Below are positions 9,804 through 21,400 of a DNA stretch of 64,000 nt, piece by piece. Every line of letters starts with the position of its first letter. Positions within the stretch are counted from its first letter, which is position 1. Made by a program: the position numbers and the translations under genes. The notes beneath the pieces were generated by a model. That model was not told the DNA's origin and did not search any database. It worked only from the letters and a program-made list of their open reading frames with translations. The DNA lies in the NCBI RefSeq assembly GCF_038593265.1, contig NZ_CP151979.1:124001-188000 (forward strand). Reading direction: 5' to 3'. This DNA is from Ureibacillus sp. FSL W7-1570. GTDB lineage: Bacteria > Bacillota > Bacilli > Bacillales_A > Planococcaceae.

Positions 9804-11447
9804 ATGAAGTTATTAGACGGAACAAAATTTGCGGAGATGGTCCAAATGGGGTCGCACCATCTGACTCAGAATGCAGATTTTGTAGATTCATTAAACGTAT
9901 TTCCTGTGCCGGATGGCGATACAGGGACCAATATGAATTTATCGATGATCTCCGGGGCAAAAGAAACGCAGGCAAATGCCCAAAATCATATCGGCAAAAC
10001 CGCTCAAAGCTTGGCAAAAGGATTATTGATGGGAGCCCGTGGAAATTCAGGAGTGATTTTATCCCAATTATTCCGCGGTTTCGGAAAATATTTGGAAAAA
10101 GAAAGCGAAATCAATGCGAAACAGTTTGCCCAAGCCTTTCAAGCAGGGGTTGACACTGCCTACAAAGCAGTTATGAAGCCTGTGGAAGGAACGATTTTAA
10201 CTGTTGCCCGCGAAGCGGCTGCCAAAGGTGTGGAAACGGCAGAGCATGAAGACAATATTGTGAAAGTAATGGAAGCGATTGTAGAAGAAGCTAAAAACTC
10301 CTTGCAGCGCACGCCGGATTTGCTTCCTGTGTTAAAAGAAGTAGGGGTTGTGGACAGCGGCGGGCAAGGCCTTGTCATCATTTATGAAGGTTTCTTGGCA
10401 TCTCTAAAAGGGGAAGCGCTGCCACAAAAATCGAAAGTTGATAATTTGGAAGAATTGGTGAATGCAGAGCACCATCGTGCCCAGGAATTCATGAGCACGG
10501 AAGACATCAAATTCGGCTATTGCACTGAAATCATGGTCCGGTTTGAACCGGAGAAAGAGCCGTTTGATGAAGGAAAGTTCCGGGAAGATTTGAGCAAACT
10601 GGGAGACTCTTTGCTCGTTGTTTCAGATGATGAAATCGTAAAAGTACATATTCATACTGAAACACCTGGAGTTGTTCTGAATGAAGGGCAAAGATATGGA
10701 AGCTTAATCAAGATTAAAGTGGACAATATGAGAGAACAGCATTCAGCGATTGTTAATAAGGAGAAGACTGAAAGCCGGCCAAAGGAAAAACATCCGTACG
10801 CCGTTGTGACGGTGGCGATGGGTGAGGGAATCAGCGACATGCTGAAGAGCATCGGAGCGTCTTATGTGATTGAAGGCGGCCAAACGATGAACCCTTCCAC
10901 AGAAGACATTGTAAAAGCGGTAAAAGAAATCGGTGCGGAAAAGGTATTAATTTTGCCTAACAATAAAAATATTATCATGGCTGCTGAACAAGCGGTGGAA
11001 TTATTGGACATTGAAGCCGCTGTGGTGCCGTCAAAAACGATTCCACAAGGGATGGCGGCAATTCTCGCATTCAATCCAGAAGCATCCGTTGAAGAAAATA
11101 AAGAAGCGATGACAGAAGCGATGGCGAGTGTGAAAACAGGTCAGATCACTTGTGCCGTACGGGATACAACCATTGATGGTGTAGAAATTCATAAAGATGA
11201 TTATATGGCGCTTGCCGATGGAAAAATCATCGACTCTACATCCAATATGCTGGATGCCGCCCGGAATTTATTGTCCCAGCTCGTTGAAGATGATACGGAA
11301 ATCGTAACGATGATTTACGGTGAAGGAGTATCGGAGGAGGACGTCAACGCCATTGTTGGATTCGTTGAGGAACAATATCCGGATGTGGAATTGGAAATCA
11401 TTGATGGAAAACAAGCGTTATATCCGTTTATCTTCTCTGTAGAATAA
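9804..11447 (+). CDS. fakA: Fatty acid kinase subunit FakA (YloV, DAK2 domain)
   Basis: ATP-binding subunit of the fatty acid kinase that, with a FakB partner, phosphorylates exogenous fatty acids for entry into phospholipid synthesis. The 547-aa protein has an N-terminal DAK2 (DhaL-like) domain with the Mg-ATP motif VPDGDTGTNMNLSM (about residues 35-48) and GARGNSGVILSQLFRGF. A central domain and a C-terminal DegV-like domain follow. Unlike B. subtilis, no serine dehydratase genes (sdaAB-sdaAA) follow. Location close to the fapR-plsX operon fits, since PlsX works on the same acyl-phosphate pool. Confidence 0.93.
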   Translation: MKLLDGTKFAEMVQMGSHHLTQNADFVDSLNVFPVPDGDTGTNMNLSMISGAKETQANAQNHIGKTAQSLAKGLLMGARGNSGVILSQLFRGFGKYLEKESEINAKQFAQAFQAGVDTAYKAVMKPVEGTILTVAREAAAKGVETAEHEDNIVKVMEAIVEEAKNSLQRTPDLLPVLKEVGVVDSGGQGLVIIYEGFLASLKGEALPQKSKVDNLEELVNAEHHRAQEFMSTEDIKFGYCTEIMVRFEPEKEPFDEGKFREDLSKLGDSLLVVSDDEIVKVHIHTETPGVVLNEGQRYGSLIKIKVDNMREQHSAIVNKEKTESRPKEKHPYAVVTVAMGEGISDMLKSIGASYVIEGGQTMNPSTEDIVKAVKEIGAEKVLILPNNKNIIMAAEQAVELLDIEAAVVPSKTIPQGMAAILAFNPEASVEENKEAMTEAMASVKTGQITCAVRDTTIDGVEIHKDDYMALADGKIIDSTSNMLDAARNLLSQLVEDDTEIVTMIYGEGVSEEDVNAIVGFVEEQYPDVELEIIDGKQALYPFIFSVE

Positions 11448-11476
11448 AAAGCGTCTCTAGCAGGGACGTTTTTTTA
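11446..11476 (+). terminator. Intrinsic terminator after fakA
   Basis: Stem GCGTCTCT with AGGGACGT (G-U pairs allowed) around a 3-nt loop, preceded by A-run and followed by seven T. Ends the asp23-fakA unit. Confidence 0.8.
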
Positions 11477-11516
11477 TTTTGAGTAAACCTTCAAACCGGA
11501 TAAGGAATTTATTATT

Positions 11517-11546
11517 TTGATAGAAATTGACCGTTCATGTTACACT
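11517..11546 (+). promoter_or_regulatory. Probable sigma-A promoter of recG
   Basis: TTGATA (-35), 18-nt spacer, TACACT (-10). It lies between the fakA terminator and recG and gives a leader of about 35 nt. Confidence 0.55.
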
Positions 11547-11587
11547 GAATTCAAACAAAGAAAAGCTGCGAACATTTGGAGCGTGAA

Positions 11588-13642
11588 GTGGTTTTGGGAC
11601 AAATTGAATTGGAACCCGTTACAAATATAAAAGGTGTGGGATCGGAAACCGCTGAAATATTGAAAGAAATGGGGATTCACCATTTGCGGGATCTGCTCAT
11701 GTATTTTCCATTCCGTTATGAAGATTTTCGAATAAAAGATTTGGTTGAAACCCCCCATAACGAACAAGTGACGATCGAAGCAAGAGTGGAAAGTCAGCCT
11801 CTCGTCTTTTTTATGGGACGCAACAAGTCAAGACTGCAAGTGAGCGTATTGGCTGGACGGCATATTGTTAAAGTGGTTTTCTTTAACCAACATTATTTGA
11901 AGGACCGGCTGACACCCGGAACGATCATTACCGTATCCGGAAAATGGGATCGGGGTCGGCAAACGATTACCGCATCCAGCGTGAGATTCGGACCGAAAGA
12001 GAACGGCCAAGATTTTGAACCCGTCTACCGGTTGAGAGGCAATTTGCATCAAAACCGGTTCCGCAAGTTTATGAGGCAGGCGCTTGATCTGTCAAAAGAT
12101 CAATTGGTTGAAAATCTGCCAAAAGGTTTGAGAGAACAATATAAACTTTTGGCCATTGATGAGGCGCTGGAAGGGATTCATTTTCCGAGAAGTGCAGATC
12201 ATTTGAAACAAGCCCGCAGACGATTTGTATACGAAGAACTCCTGATGTTCCAACTGCGTATTCAGGCATTGCGGAAAACAAGAAAAGAACAGGAAAAAGG
12301 GATTGCCATCCAATATGACTTGCAGAAATTGAAGGAATTTATAAGCCAGATCCCTTTCGAATTGACGAATGCCCAAAAACGGGTCGTCAATGAAATTTGC
12401 CGGGATCTAAAGTCCCCTTATCGTATGAACCGCCTTTTGCAAGGGGATGTCGGTTCCGGTAAAACAATCGTTGCCGCAATCGCCCTTTATGCTTGTGTGA
12501 CTGCCGGTTACCAAGGGGCTTTGATGGCTCCTACGGAAATTTTGGCTGAGCAGCATTTTGCATCCCTTCAAAGTTTATATCAACCGATGGGAGTGAACAT
12601 TGCGCTGCTTACAGGCTCCACAAAGACGAAGGAACGGAAGCGGATTTTGGAGCAGTTGGAAAAGGGCGAAATTCAAGTGATTATTGGAACCCATGCCCTC
12701 ATTCAGCCGGATGTGACCTTCCATCAATTAGGATTTGTCATTACCGATGAGCAGCACCGCTTTGGGGTGGAACAGCGGAGAATATTGCGCGATAAAGGGA
12801 TGCATCCGGATGTGCTCTTTATGACGGCCACGCCAATTCCGAGGACGCTTGCGATTACAGCCTTTGGGGAAATGGATGTTTCCGTCATCGATGAAATGCC
12901 TTCGGGACGCAAGCAGATTGAAACCCATTGGATGAAAAAAGAGCAGCTGAATGCGTGCTTGACGAAGATGGAAATGGAGCTGAAAAAAGGCCGCCAAGCC
13001 TATGTGATTTGCCCGCTGATCGAAGAGTCCGAAAAGATTGATGTGCAAAATGCGGTGGAAGTTTATGAACAATTAAGAACGATTTTTGGCGGACGCTACG
13101 AAGTGGGCCTTATGCATGGCCGGCTTCCTTCAGATGAAAAAGATCATGTGATGCGGGCGTTTAAAGATGGAAAAATCCATGTGCTTGTTTCCACAACGGT
13201 CGTTGAGGTGGGGGTGAACGTGCCGAATGCGAGCTTCATGTTGATTTATGATGCGGACCGGTTTGGGCTTGCCCAGCTCCACCAGTTGCGCGGCCGGGTT
13301 GGGCGCGGAAATTATCAATCCTATTGCGTGTTGCTTGCAAATCCCAAATCCGAAGAAGGAATCGAACGGATGAAAAGCATGACCGAAATCACGGACGGTT
13401 TCCGATTGGCCGAAAAGGATTTGGAATTGCGTGGCCCTGGGGATTTCTTCGGTAAACGGCAAAGCGGCTTGCCAGAGTTTAAGCTGGCAGATTTGGTGCA
13501 TGATTACCGCGTGTTGGAAGTGGCCCGCAATGATGCGGCAAAACTCGTCTATGACGAGCGCTTCTGGCTGGAAGATGAATATGAGCATTTACGAAAAATG
13601 TTGGAAGCATCCGGGGCATTAAGCGGAGAAAGAATCGATTAA
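11588..13642 (+). CDS. recG: ATP-dependent DNA helicase RecG
   Basis: Remodels stalled replication forks and Holliday junctions. It has an N-terminal wedge/OB domain (about residues 1-240). Two helicase domains follow, with Walker A GDVGSGKT, the RecG-type DEQHRFGV box, ATPIPRTL and motif VI QLRGRVGRG. Length is about 684 aa, as usual. The frame opens at TTG 11576, but GTG 11588 has GGAG 6 nt upstream while the TTG has no clear SD. The start is therefore tentative by a few codons. Followed by a strong terminator; monocistronic. Confidence 0.95.
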   Translation: MVLGQIELEPVTNIKGVGSETAEILKEMGIHHLRDLLMYFPFRYEDFRIKDLVETPHNEQVTIEARVESQPLVFFMGRNKSRLQVSVLAGRHIVKVVFFNQHYLKDRLTPGTIITVSGKWDRGRQTITASSVRFGPKENGQDFEPVYRLRGNLHQNRFRKFMRQALDLSKDQLVENLPKGLREQYKLLAIDEALEGIHFPRSADHLKQARRRFVYEELLMFQLRIQALRKTRKEQEKGIAIQYDLQKLKEFISQIPFELTNAQKRVVNEICRDLKSPYRMNRLLQGDVGSGKTIVAAIALYACVTAGYQGALMAPTEILAEQHFASLQSLYQPMGVNIALLTGSTKTKERKRILEQLEKGEIQVIIGTHALIQPDVTFHQLGFVITDEQHRFGVEQRRILRDKGMHPDVLFMTATPIPRTLAITAFGEMDVSVIDEMPSGRKQIETHWMKKEQLNACLTKMEMELKKGRQAYVICPLIEESEKIDVQNAVEVYEQLRTIFGGRYEVGLMHGRLPSDEKDHVMRAFKDGKIHVLVSTTVVEVGVNVPNASFMLIYDADRFGLAQLHQLRGRVGRGNYQSYCVLLANPKSEEGIERMKSMTEITDGFRLAEKDLELRGPGDFFGKRQSGLPEFKLADLVHDYRVLEVARNDAAKLVYDERFWLEDEYEHLRKMLEASGALSGERID

Positions 13643-13714
13643 GTGCAAACCTCTCCATTCAATTGCCTAAATTAAGCGGAACTGCGTTGGCGGATGGAAT
13701 TAAATTCAATGGGA

Positions 13715-13746
13715 GAACGTAACAATTCGTTGTTGCGTTCTTTTTT
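13715..13746 (+). terminator. Intrinsic terminator after recG
   Basis: Near-perfect 11-bp stem GAACGTAACAA / TTGTTGCGTTC with a TTCG tetraloop and six T. The descending arm also holds the likely -35 of the fapR promoter. Confidence 0.93.
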
Positions 13747-13761
13747 ATGGAAATGTATACT
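13733..13761 (+). promoter_or_regulatory. Probable sigma-A promoter of the fapR-plsX-fabD-fabG operon
   Basis: TTGCGT (-35), 17-nt spacer, TATACT (-10). Transcription would start near 13768, inside the FapR operator. The -35 overlaps the recG terminator stem. Confidence 0.65.
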
Positions 13762-13765
13762 GGTG

Positions 13766-13782
13766 TTAGTACCAAGTGCTAA
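13766..13782 (+). promoter_or_regulatory. FapR operator
   Basis: A 17-bp imperfect palindrome TTAGTACCAAGTGCTAA. It has the TTAGTAC...CTAA form of known FapR boxes, which are relieved by malonyl-CoA. Its place just after the -10 and before fapR is where B. subtilis FapR represses its own operon. Assigned by resemblance and context; binding is not shown. Confidence 0.8.
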
Positions 13783-13806
13783 TATGGGATAGGAAGTAGG
13801 TGGCGA

Positions 13807-14391
13807 ATGTTGATGAAAAAATCGAAGAAAGAGCGGCAACAGTTACTGTTAGAAACGATTGAGGAAAATCCATTCGTCACGGATGAACAATTGGCTGCGA
13901 AATTTGGCGTGAGCGTTCAGACGATTCGCCTTGATCGGATGGAACTTTCGATTCCGGAACTGAGAGAACGGATTAAAGATGTCGCAGAAAGAAATCTTGA
14001 AAACGAAGTAAAATCGTTGCCTATTGATGAAGTGATAGGTGAAATCATCGATATCGAACTGGATAAAAGGGCGATATCCATTTTTGATGTAAAAAAAGAA
14101 CATGTCTTTCAAAGAAATGGCATCGCACGGGGGCATCATTTGTTTGCCCAGGCAAACTCCCTTTGCGTTGCAGTGATCGATGATGAACTCGCATTGACGG
14201 TCCGGGCAAATGTGGTATTCTTAAAACCTGTTCGTGCAGGAGATCGTGTTGTTACGAAAGCCATTGTCCGAGAAACCAATAAAGAAAAAAACCGAACGTA
14301 TATCGATGTCATCTCAACGGTAAATAATGAACCTGTGTTTAAAGGCGAATTCGAAATGTATCGCACGAAAGGTGAAGGTGAACAAAAATGA
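13807..14391 (+). CDS. fapR: Fatty acid and phospholipid biosynthesis repressor FapR
   Basis: Malonyl-CoA-responsive repressor of lipid synthesis genes. The 194-aa protein has an N-terminal DeoR-like helix-turn-helix (about residues 15-60, [18 protein letters not shown]). A hot-dog ligand domain follows with [17 protein letters not shown] and IDDELALT. The start at ATG 13807 is set by an AGGTGG site; a second ATG at 13813 gives a protein closer in length to the B. subtilis N-terminus. The stop overlaps plsX as ATGA. Autoregulation is expected from the operator just upstream. Confidence 0.95.
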   Translation: MLMKKSKKERQQLLLETIEENPFVTDEQLAAKFGVSVQTIRLDRMELSIPELRERIKDVAERNLENEVKSLPIDEVIGEIIDIELDKRAISIFDVKKEHVFQRNGIARGHHLFAQANSLCVAVIDDELALTVRANVVFLKPVRAGDRVVTKAIVRETNKEKNRTYIDVISTVNNEPVFKGEFEMYRTKGEGEQK

Positions 14392-15386
14392 AAATCGCAA
14401 TTGACGGTATGGGTGGGGACCATGCACCGAAAGCCATAGTAGAAGGCGTCAATGAGGCATTAAAAGATTTCCCCAATATTGAAATACAACTATTTGGAAA
14501 AAAAGAAGAGTTGGAGAAATATATTGTACAAAACGAGCGGGTGGAAATCATTCACTGTGAAGAGGTGATCACAGGCGACGATGAGCCGGTCCGTTCCGTC
14601 CGCCGGAAAAAAGATTCATCCATGACACGGATGTTGGAAGCTGTACATGAAGGGAAAGCGGATGCCTGCATTTCTGCAGGAAATACAGGGGCGTATATGT
14701 CCGGCGGATTGTTTAAAGTTGGCCGCATTGATGGCGTGTTAAGACCGGCCCTTGCAACAACGCTGCCGACAATCGATGGCAAGGGATTTTTAATGCTGGA
14801 TTTAGGCGCCAATGCGGAAGCGAAACCTGAAAATCTTGTCCAATTTGCCATCATGGGAAATATCTATGCCAAAAAGGTGAGAGGCATCGAGAAACCCCGT
14901 GTCGGGTTGTTGAATATCGGAACGGAAGAACACAAAGGAAATGAATTGACCAAATCGGTATATGAGAAATTGCAACAAGCGGATTTGCATTTCGTCGGCA
15001 ACGTGGAAGCCCGCGATTTGCTTGATGGAGTTGCGGATGTCGTTGTAACGGATGGTTTTACCGGCAATATGGTGTTAAAGTCCATCGAAGGCACGGCAGG
15101 AGCGTTAATGAAGATGATAAAAGATGTGTTCATGGCTTCTGCCAAAGGGAAACTGGCTGCATTGCTCGTGAAAAATGAATTGAAAGGGTTAAAAAATAAA
15201 CTGGATTATTCCGAACATGGCGGCGCATTGCTGTTCGGTCTGCAGGCCCCAGTTGTAAAAGCCCATGGTTCCTCTGACTCGAGAGCGATTTACAATACAA
15301 TCCGTCAAGCGGCGACGATGGTCGAACATGACATTGTCAACGTCATGAAGAAAGCGATATTGGAAAGTCAAAAAGAACAAGAGTAA
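14388..15386 (+). CDS. plsX: Phosphate acyltransferase PlsX
   Basis: Converts acyl-ACP and phosphate to acyl-phosphate, the first step of phospholipid synthesis through PlsY. It is a peripheral membrane enzyme. The 332-aa protein starts [14 protein letters not shown], the family signature, and carries SAGNTGAYM and the C-terminal [16 protein letters not shown]. Overlaps fapR by 4 nt and precedes fabD by 12 nt. FapR regulation of the whole unit is expected from the operator upstream. Confidence 0.96.
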   Translation: MKIAIDGMGGDHAPKAIVEGVNEALKDFPNIEIQLFGKKEELEKYIVQNERVEIIHCEEVITGDDEPVRSVRRKKDSSMTRMLEAVHEGKADACISAGNTGAYMSGGLFKVGRIDGVLRPALATTLPTIDGKGFLMLDLGANAEAKPENLVQFAIMGNIYAKKVRGIEKPRVGLLNIGTEEHKGNELTKSVYEKLQQADLHFVGNVEARDLLDGVADVVVTDGFTGNMVLKSIEGTAGALMKMIKDVFMASAKGKLAALLVKNELKGLKNKLDYSEHGGALLFGLQAPVVKAHGSSDSRAIYNTIRQAATMVEHDIVNVMKKAILESQKEQE

Positions 15387-15398
15387 AGGAGACGGCAA

Positions 15399-17088
<1,690 letters not shown>

Positions 17089-17203
17089 TCCAAAAGTGAA
17101 CTGCTTTCCTTTAACATAAATTAGAGGTTTTCACCTTCGTAGAACGAATTTCTCTATGAACAGGAAACACTTTCTTGTATACTATTGAAGGGAGGTGACC
17201 GAA

Positions 17204-17440
17204 GTGAGCACAGTATTAGAACGTGTAACAAAAGTAATCGTTGACCGTCTTGGCGTTGACGAAAGCGAAGTAACGGAAGAAGCATCTTTCCGCGAAGATT
17301 TAGGTGCTGATTCATTAGACGTTGTTGAATTAGTAATGGAATTGGAAGATGAATTCGATATGGAAATCTCTGATGAAGATGCAGAAAAAATCGTAACTGT
17401 TGGAGATGCAGTTAAGTATATTGAAAGTAAATTAAACTAA
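17204..17440 (+). CDS. acpP: Acyl carrier protein
   Basis: A 78-aa, very acidic carrier protein. The phosphopantetheine attachment residue is S37 in [11 protein letters not shown], followed by [16 protein letters not shown]. The open frame begins at GTG 17195, but GTG 17204 is chosen. It has a long SD (GGGAGGTGA, 17190-17197) 6 nt upstream and gives the B. subtilis-like start [10 protein letters not shown]. It has its own terminator. A TATACT at 17178 resembles a -10 but would leave almost no leader, so its promoter is unresolved. Confidence 0.97.
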   Translation: MSTVLERVTKVIVDRLGVDESEVTEEASFREDLGADSLDVVELVMELEDEFDMEISDEDAEKIVTVGDAVKYIESKLN

Positions 17441-17444
17441 TCTC

Positions 17445-17489
17445 AAAGAGGCACATCCCGCGCGTACGTGGTTGATGGGTGCCTCTTTT
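17445..17489 (+). terminator. Intrinsic terminator after acpP
   Basis: Stem AAAGAGGCAC / GTGCCTCTTT around a 24-nt loop, followed by T-run. Separates acpP from rnc. Confidence 0.88.
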
Positions 17490-17540
17490 CATTGCTTAAA
17501 ATCTTATGAAGAAAATACTAAATGTGTAGTCATTTTGGGG

Positions 17541-17546
17541 TATAAT
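17541..17546 (+). promoter_or_regulatory. Possible -10 element of the rnc-smc-ftsY promoter
   Basis: A perfect TATAAT without a convincing -35 (CTAAAT at 17 nt) or TG extension. If used, transcription starts near 17553 and rnc has a leader of about 140 nt containing two hairpins. Confidence 0.4.
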
Positions 17547-17554
17547 AAAAATAA

Positions 17555-17569
17555 TGCATTTGAAATGCA
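17555..17569 (+). other. Small hairpin near the 5' end of the rnc leader
   Basis: TGCATTT and AAATGCA flank a single central G, a 15-nt palindrome at the predicted transcript start. As RNA only about 6 bp can form; it may protect the 5' end. Confidence 0.4.
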
Positions 17570-17588
17570 CAAAAACCACTTTTTATAT

Positions 17589-17650
17589 TTATTCGATGTG
17601 AAGATATGGGGATAAACCTTTTGTCCTCATATCTTTACTACTTCGAATAA
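17589..17650 (+). other. Long hairpin in the rnc mRNA leader
   Basis: Inner arms 17598-17612 and 17624-17638 pair over 15 bp with two G-U pairs and an 11-nt loop. Outer arms 17589-17596 and 17643-17650 (TTATTCGA/TCGAATAA) add 8 bp across a 1x4 internal loop. No T-run follows, so it is not a terminator. It is a plausible double-stranded RNase III target upstream of the RNase III gene itself. Confidence 0.75.
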
Positions 17651-17691
17651 GTAACATTTACGACATAAACGGATAGGAAGGCAGATTATTC

Positions 17692-18453
17692 ATGACAATC
17701 AAAAGAAAAGGAAATCAACAAAAAAATGGTGTATATCCTGAACAAGTGAAACAACAATTCGAAGAGTTGCAAGAACAATTAAATATCTCTTTTCACAATA
17801 AAAATTTGTTATATCAGGCATTTACCCATTCATCCTATGTGAATGAGCATCGCAAAAAACATTTTGCCGATAATGAACGTTTGGAATTTTTAGGAGATGC
17901 GGTCCTTGAACTTTCCATATCAAAATATTTATTCGAACGTTATCCGCATATGAGCGAAGGAGAATTGACGAAACTTCGGGCATCCATCGTTTGCGAGCCT
18001 TCCCTGGTCATCTTCGCCAATGAATTGAATTTTGGAAAGTACGTTCTTTTAGGAAAAGGAGAAGAATTGACAGGTGGAAGAGAACGCCCCGCACTCCTTG
18101 CCGATGTGTTTGAATCCTTTATCGGCGCCCTTTATTTGGATCAGGGGCTTGATAAAGTCTTTCAATTTTTGGAAAGAGTCGTGTTCCCGAAAGTGGAAGT
18201 CGGTGCTTTTTCGCATGTGATGGATTTTAAAAGTCAACTCCAGGAAATGGTGCAACAATCCAATACCGGCGTTCTGCATTATGAAATTATCGATGAAAGA
18301 GGACCGGCCCATAATCGGACATTTGTATCCCGGGTGCTATTAAACGATCAGGAACTTGGCATCGGTCGCGGAAAATCGAAAAAAGAGGCTGAACAACAGG
18401 CTGCTCAAAATGCAATGGTTGCATTAAATCAGTCCTTGCACAAGGAGGAATAA
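17692..18453 (+). CDS. rnc: Ribonuclease III
   Basis: Cuts double-stranded RNA in rRNA processing, mRNA turnover and toxin-antitoxin control. The 253-aa protein has a Lys/Gln-rich N-terminal tail. The RNase III domain signature [14 protein letters not shown] is near residues 62-75, with the later catalytic Asp and Glu in [18 protein letters not shown]-terminal dsRNA-binding domain (about 175-245) ends [20 protein letters not shown] is AGGAAGG. Its leader holds a long hairpin. smc begins 1 nt after the stop. Confidence 0.96.
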   Translation: MTIKRKGNQQKNGVYPEQVKQQFEELQEQLNISFHNKNLLYQAFTHSSYVNEHRKKHFADNERLEFLGDAVLELSISKYLFERYPHMSEGELTKLRASIVCEPSLVIFANELNFGKYVLLGKGEELTGGRERPALLADVFESFIGALYLDQGLDKVFQFLERVVFPKVEVGAFSHVMDFKSQLQEMVQQSNTGVLHYEIIDERGPAHNRTFVSRVLLNDQELGIGRGKSKKEAEQQAAQNAMVALNQSLHKEE

Positions 18454-18454
18454 C

Positions 18455-21400
18455 ATGTTCCTTAAACGGCTTGAAGTAGTAGGTTTCAAATCTTTCGCGG
18501 ATCGAATCGGCATCGATTTTGTCCCGGGCGTGACGGCCGTTGTCGGTCCGAATGGAAGCGGAAAGAGCAATGTGACCGATGCGATCCGGTGGGTTTTGGG
18601 GGAACAATCGGCAAAAAGTTTGCGCGGCTCGAAGATGGAAGATGTGATTTTTGCCGGTAGCGCTTCCAGAAAACCTTTGAACTTTGCGGAGGTTACATTA
18701 ATTTTAAACAATGAAGATGAAAAAGTCGGTATTCCATTTTCAGAAATCAGTGTAACTAGACGGGTGTACCGCTCAGGAGAAAGCGAATATTTGCTGAACA
18801 ACCAGCACTGCCGCTTGAAAGACATTACGGATTTATTCATGGATTCCGGATTGGGGAAAGAAGCGTTTTCAATTATTTCCCAAGGCCGTGTGGATGAAAT
18901 TTTAAACAGCAAACCGGACGACCGTCGAATCATTTTTGAAGAAGCGGCGGGTATTTTAAAATATAAACTGCGAAAGAAAAAGGCAGAACAAAAATTGTTG
19001 GAGACCGATGATAATTTAAATCGGGTACTGGACATATTACATGAACTGGATAGCCGCTTGGAACCATTAAAAATTCAAAGTTCCACTGTAAAAGATTATC
19101 TTCGCATGACGGAAGAATTGAGGGAATTGGACATTTCTCTCATTGTCCATGATTTGAAACAATATCATGACGAGTTGTCCGCTGTAATGGAAGACCATGA
19201 TCAGCTGGAACGCGAGGAGCGGAAGAAGGCATCTGAAATTGCAGAACTGCAAATAAAAGTGGATAATCTCCGTGCAACCATTCAACACATTGATTCATCC
19301 ATTGACGAAATGCAAGAACATTTGGTTGAAGCCAGTGCGGAAGTGGAACGCTGGGAAGGCCGAAAAGCCCTTGTGCAGGAAAAGCGTTCCAATGCGGAAA
19401 AGCAGTTCCAACAGTTGCAGCAATCGCTGAAAGAAGCGGAAGCGGAAGAGAAGGAACTGGCAAACAATGAGGAAGAAAACAAGAAATTGTTTGCAATGAA
19501 GAAAAATGAAATCCAACAATTGAAAGCCGTAATCAAACAAATCGATATGTCTCTCAACAGTTCGGTTTCCCAATTGGAACAACAAATAGAAGAGCAAAAA
19601 AATCTCTATATCGATTTGTTAAACGAAGAAGCGACGGCGAAGAATGAACTGAAACATATAGAACAACAACTGGCGCAATATGAAGAAACGGAAGAACGGA
19701 TAAATGACCGCTCGGAAGAAATGTTGAAAAAGTTGGCGCAAGTGTCCAGCGAAAAAAACGGGATTGCGGAGAAGCTGGAAAAACTTAAAAATAAATTGGG
19801 CGAAGTATTGGAACAATATGAACAATTGCAACGTCAACTCAAAGCCGCCACTTCTTCTTATGACGAAAAACAACAAATGCTGTATAAAGCGTATCAGCAT
19901 CAACAACAATTGAAGTCCAGAAAAGAAGCGATCGAAGAATTGGAATCGGACTATTCCGGCTTCGCTCATGGTGTGAAGGAGATATTGCTTGCAAGAGAGC
20001 GTGGAGAATTATCGGGAATTGAAGGCGCCGTTGCAGAACTGTTGAAAGTGGAAGGAAAATATTCCAAAGCGATTGAAACGGCTTTGGGGGCAGCCACCCA
20101 ACATATCGTCACAAAAACGGAACAGGATGCCCAAAAAGCCATTGGTTGGTTAAAAGCGAAAAAAGCCGGCCGTGCCACTTTCCTCCCAAAAAACGTCATG
20201 AAATCCCGGAAGCTGTCCCCTTCCCAAATCGGGCAAGCGTTGAATCACCCGGCATTCATTAGACTCGCCCATGAATTAGTTGGATTTGATGAGCAAAACC
20301 GCAATATTGCGGAATACTTGCTCGGCAACGTTCTCGTTGCGGAAAACCTTGAAGGGGCAAGTCAGATTGCCAAATTATGCGGTTATAAATACCGGGTGGT
20401 GACGTTGGACGGAGATATCGTCAATGCCGGCGGTTCGCTGACAGGCGGTTCCATGAAGCAACAAAATACATTGTTTACTAGAAAAGCGGAATTGGAGCAG
20501 CTGAAGGCCCATTTAGCCCAAATGGAACAATCCATTTCCCAGGCGGAGAAAACACTTGCAAGAGAAAAAGAATCGTTGACAAACTTGCAAGGACAAGCGG
20601 AAATGTTAAAAATGCAATCCGAACAATACCGCCAAGAAGAGATGGAGTTGCATTCCAAATATGTTGAACTGGAATTGGAAGAGAAAAACTTAAAAACTAC
20701 TGTTAGTTTAGCTTCTTCCGAAAAAAATACCGCTTCATCCAGAAGGGAAGCGTTATTGAAGCAAAAGAGCCAAGTTGAAGAACGCCTTCTCCAATTAAGA
20801 CGGGAATTGCAGCAAGTGAACGGGAAAGTGGAGCAACTATCAAAGGCGAAAGCAAAAAGCGAAACGGAAAAGGATCTGCTCCGCGAAGAGTCGGCGAAAA
20901 AACGTTCAGAGCTTGCGGTATTGCAGGAACAATTGAATCAACTCCAGATTCAAACGGCGGACATTGAGTTGAAACGCTCAAAACTTCTACAACAAATCGA
21001 CACTATTTCCCGAGAAATTGAATGGATTCAAAATGAGCAGGAAAACGAACTGACGGAAGAAGAAATAACAAAGGCGATTCAAGAATGGATCGAAAAACGG
21101 GAACAGTGTTCCTCAACGATTCAGGAAAAAAGGCGGACTCGCATTGACTGTCAGCAGCAACTTGCTCAATTGGATGAACAATTAAAAGAATTGCAAAGAG
21201 TTCACAAAGGCTATTTGGAACAATTGCGTTCGATGGATGTGAAGAAAAGCCGCATTGAATTTGAAATCAACCGGCTGAACAATCTTCTGGAAGAACAGTA
21301 TGAGATTGATTTTGAAGAAGCAAAAAATGAAGCGGTTGAAATGGAAGATGTGGAACACATCCGAAAAAAAGTGAAACTGTTGAAACTCTCCATTGAAGAA

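Noticed and set aside
17178-17183. TATACT before acpP as its -10 element
   Set aside because: Transcription would begin at the SD itself and there is no -35 at 17 nt; kept only as a remark in the acpP entry.
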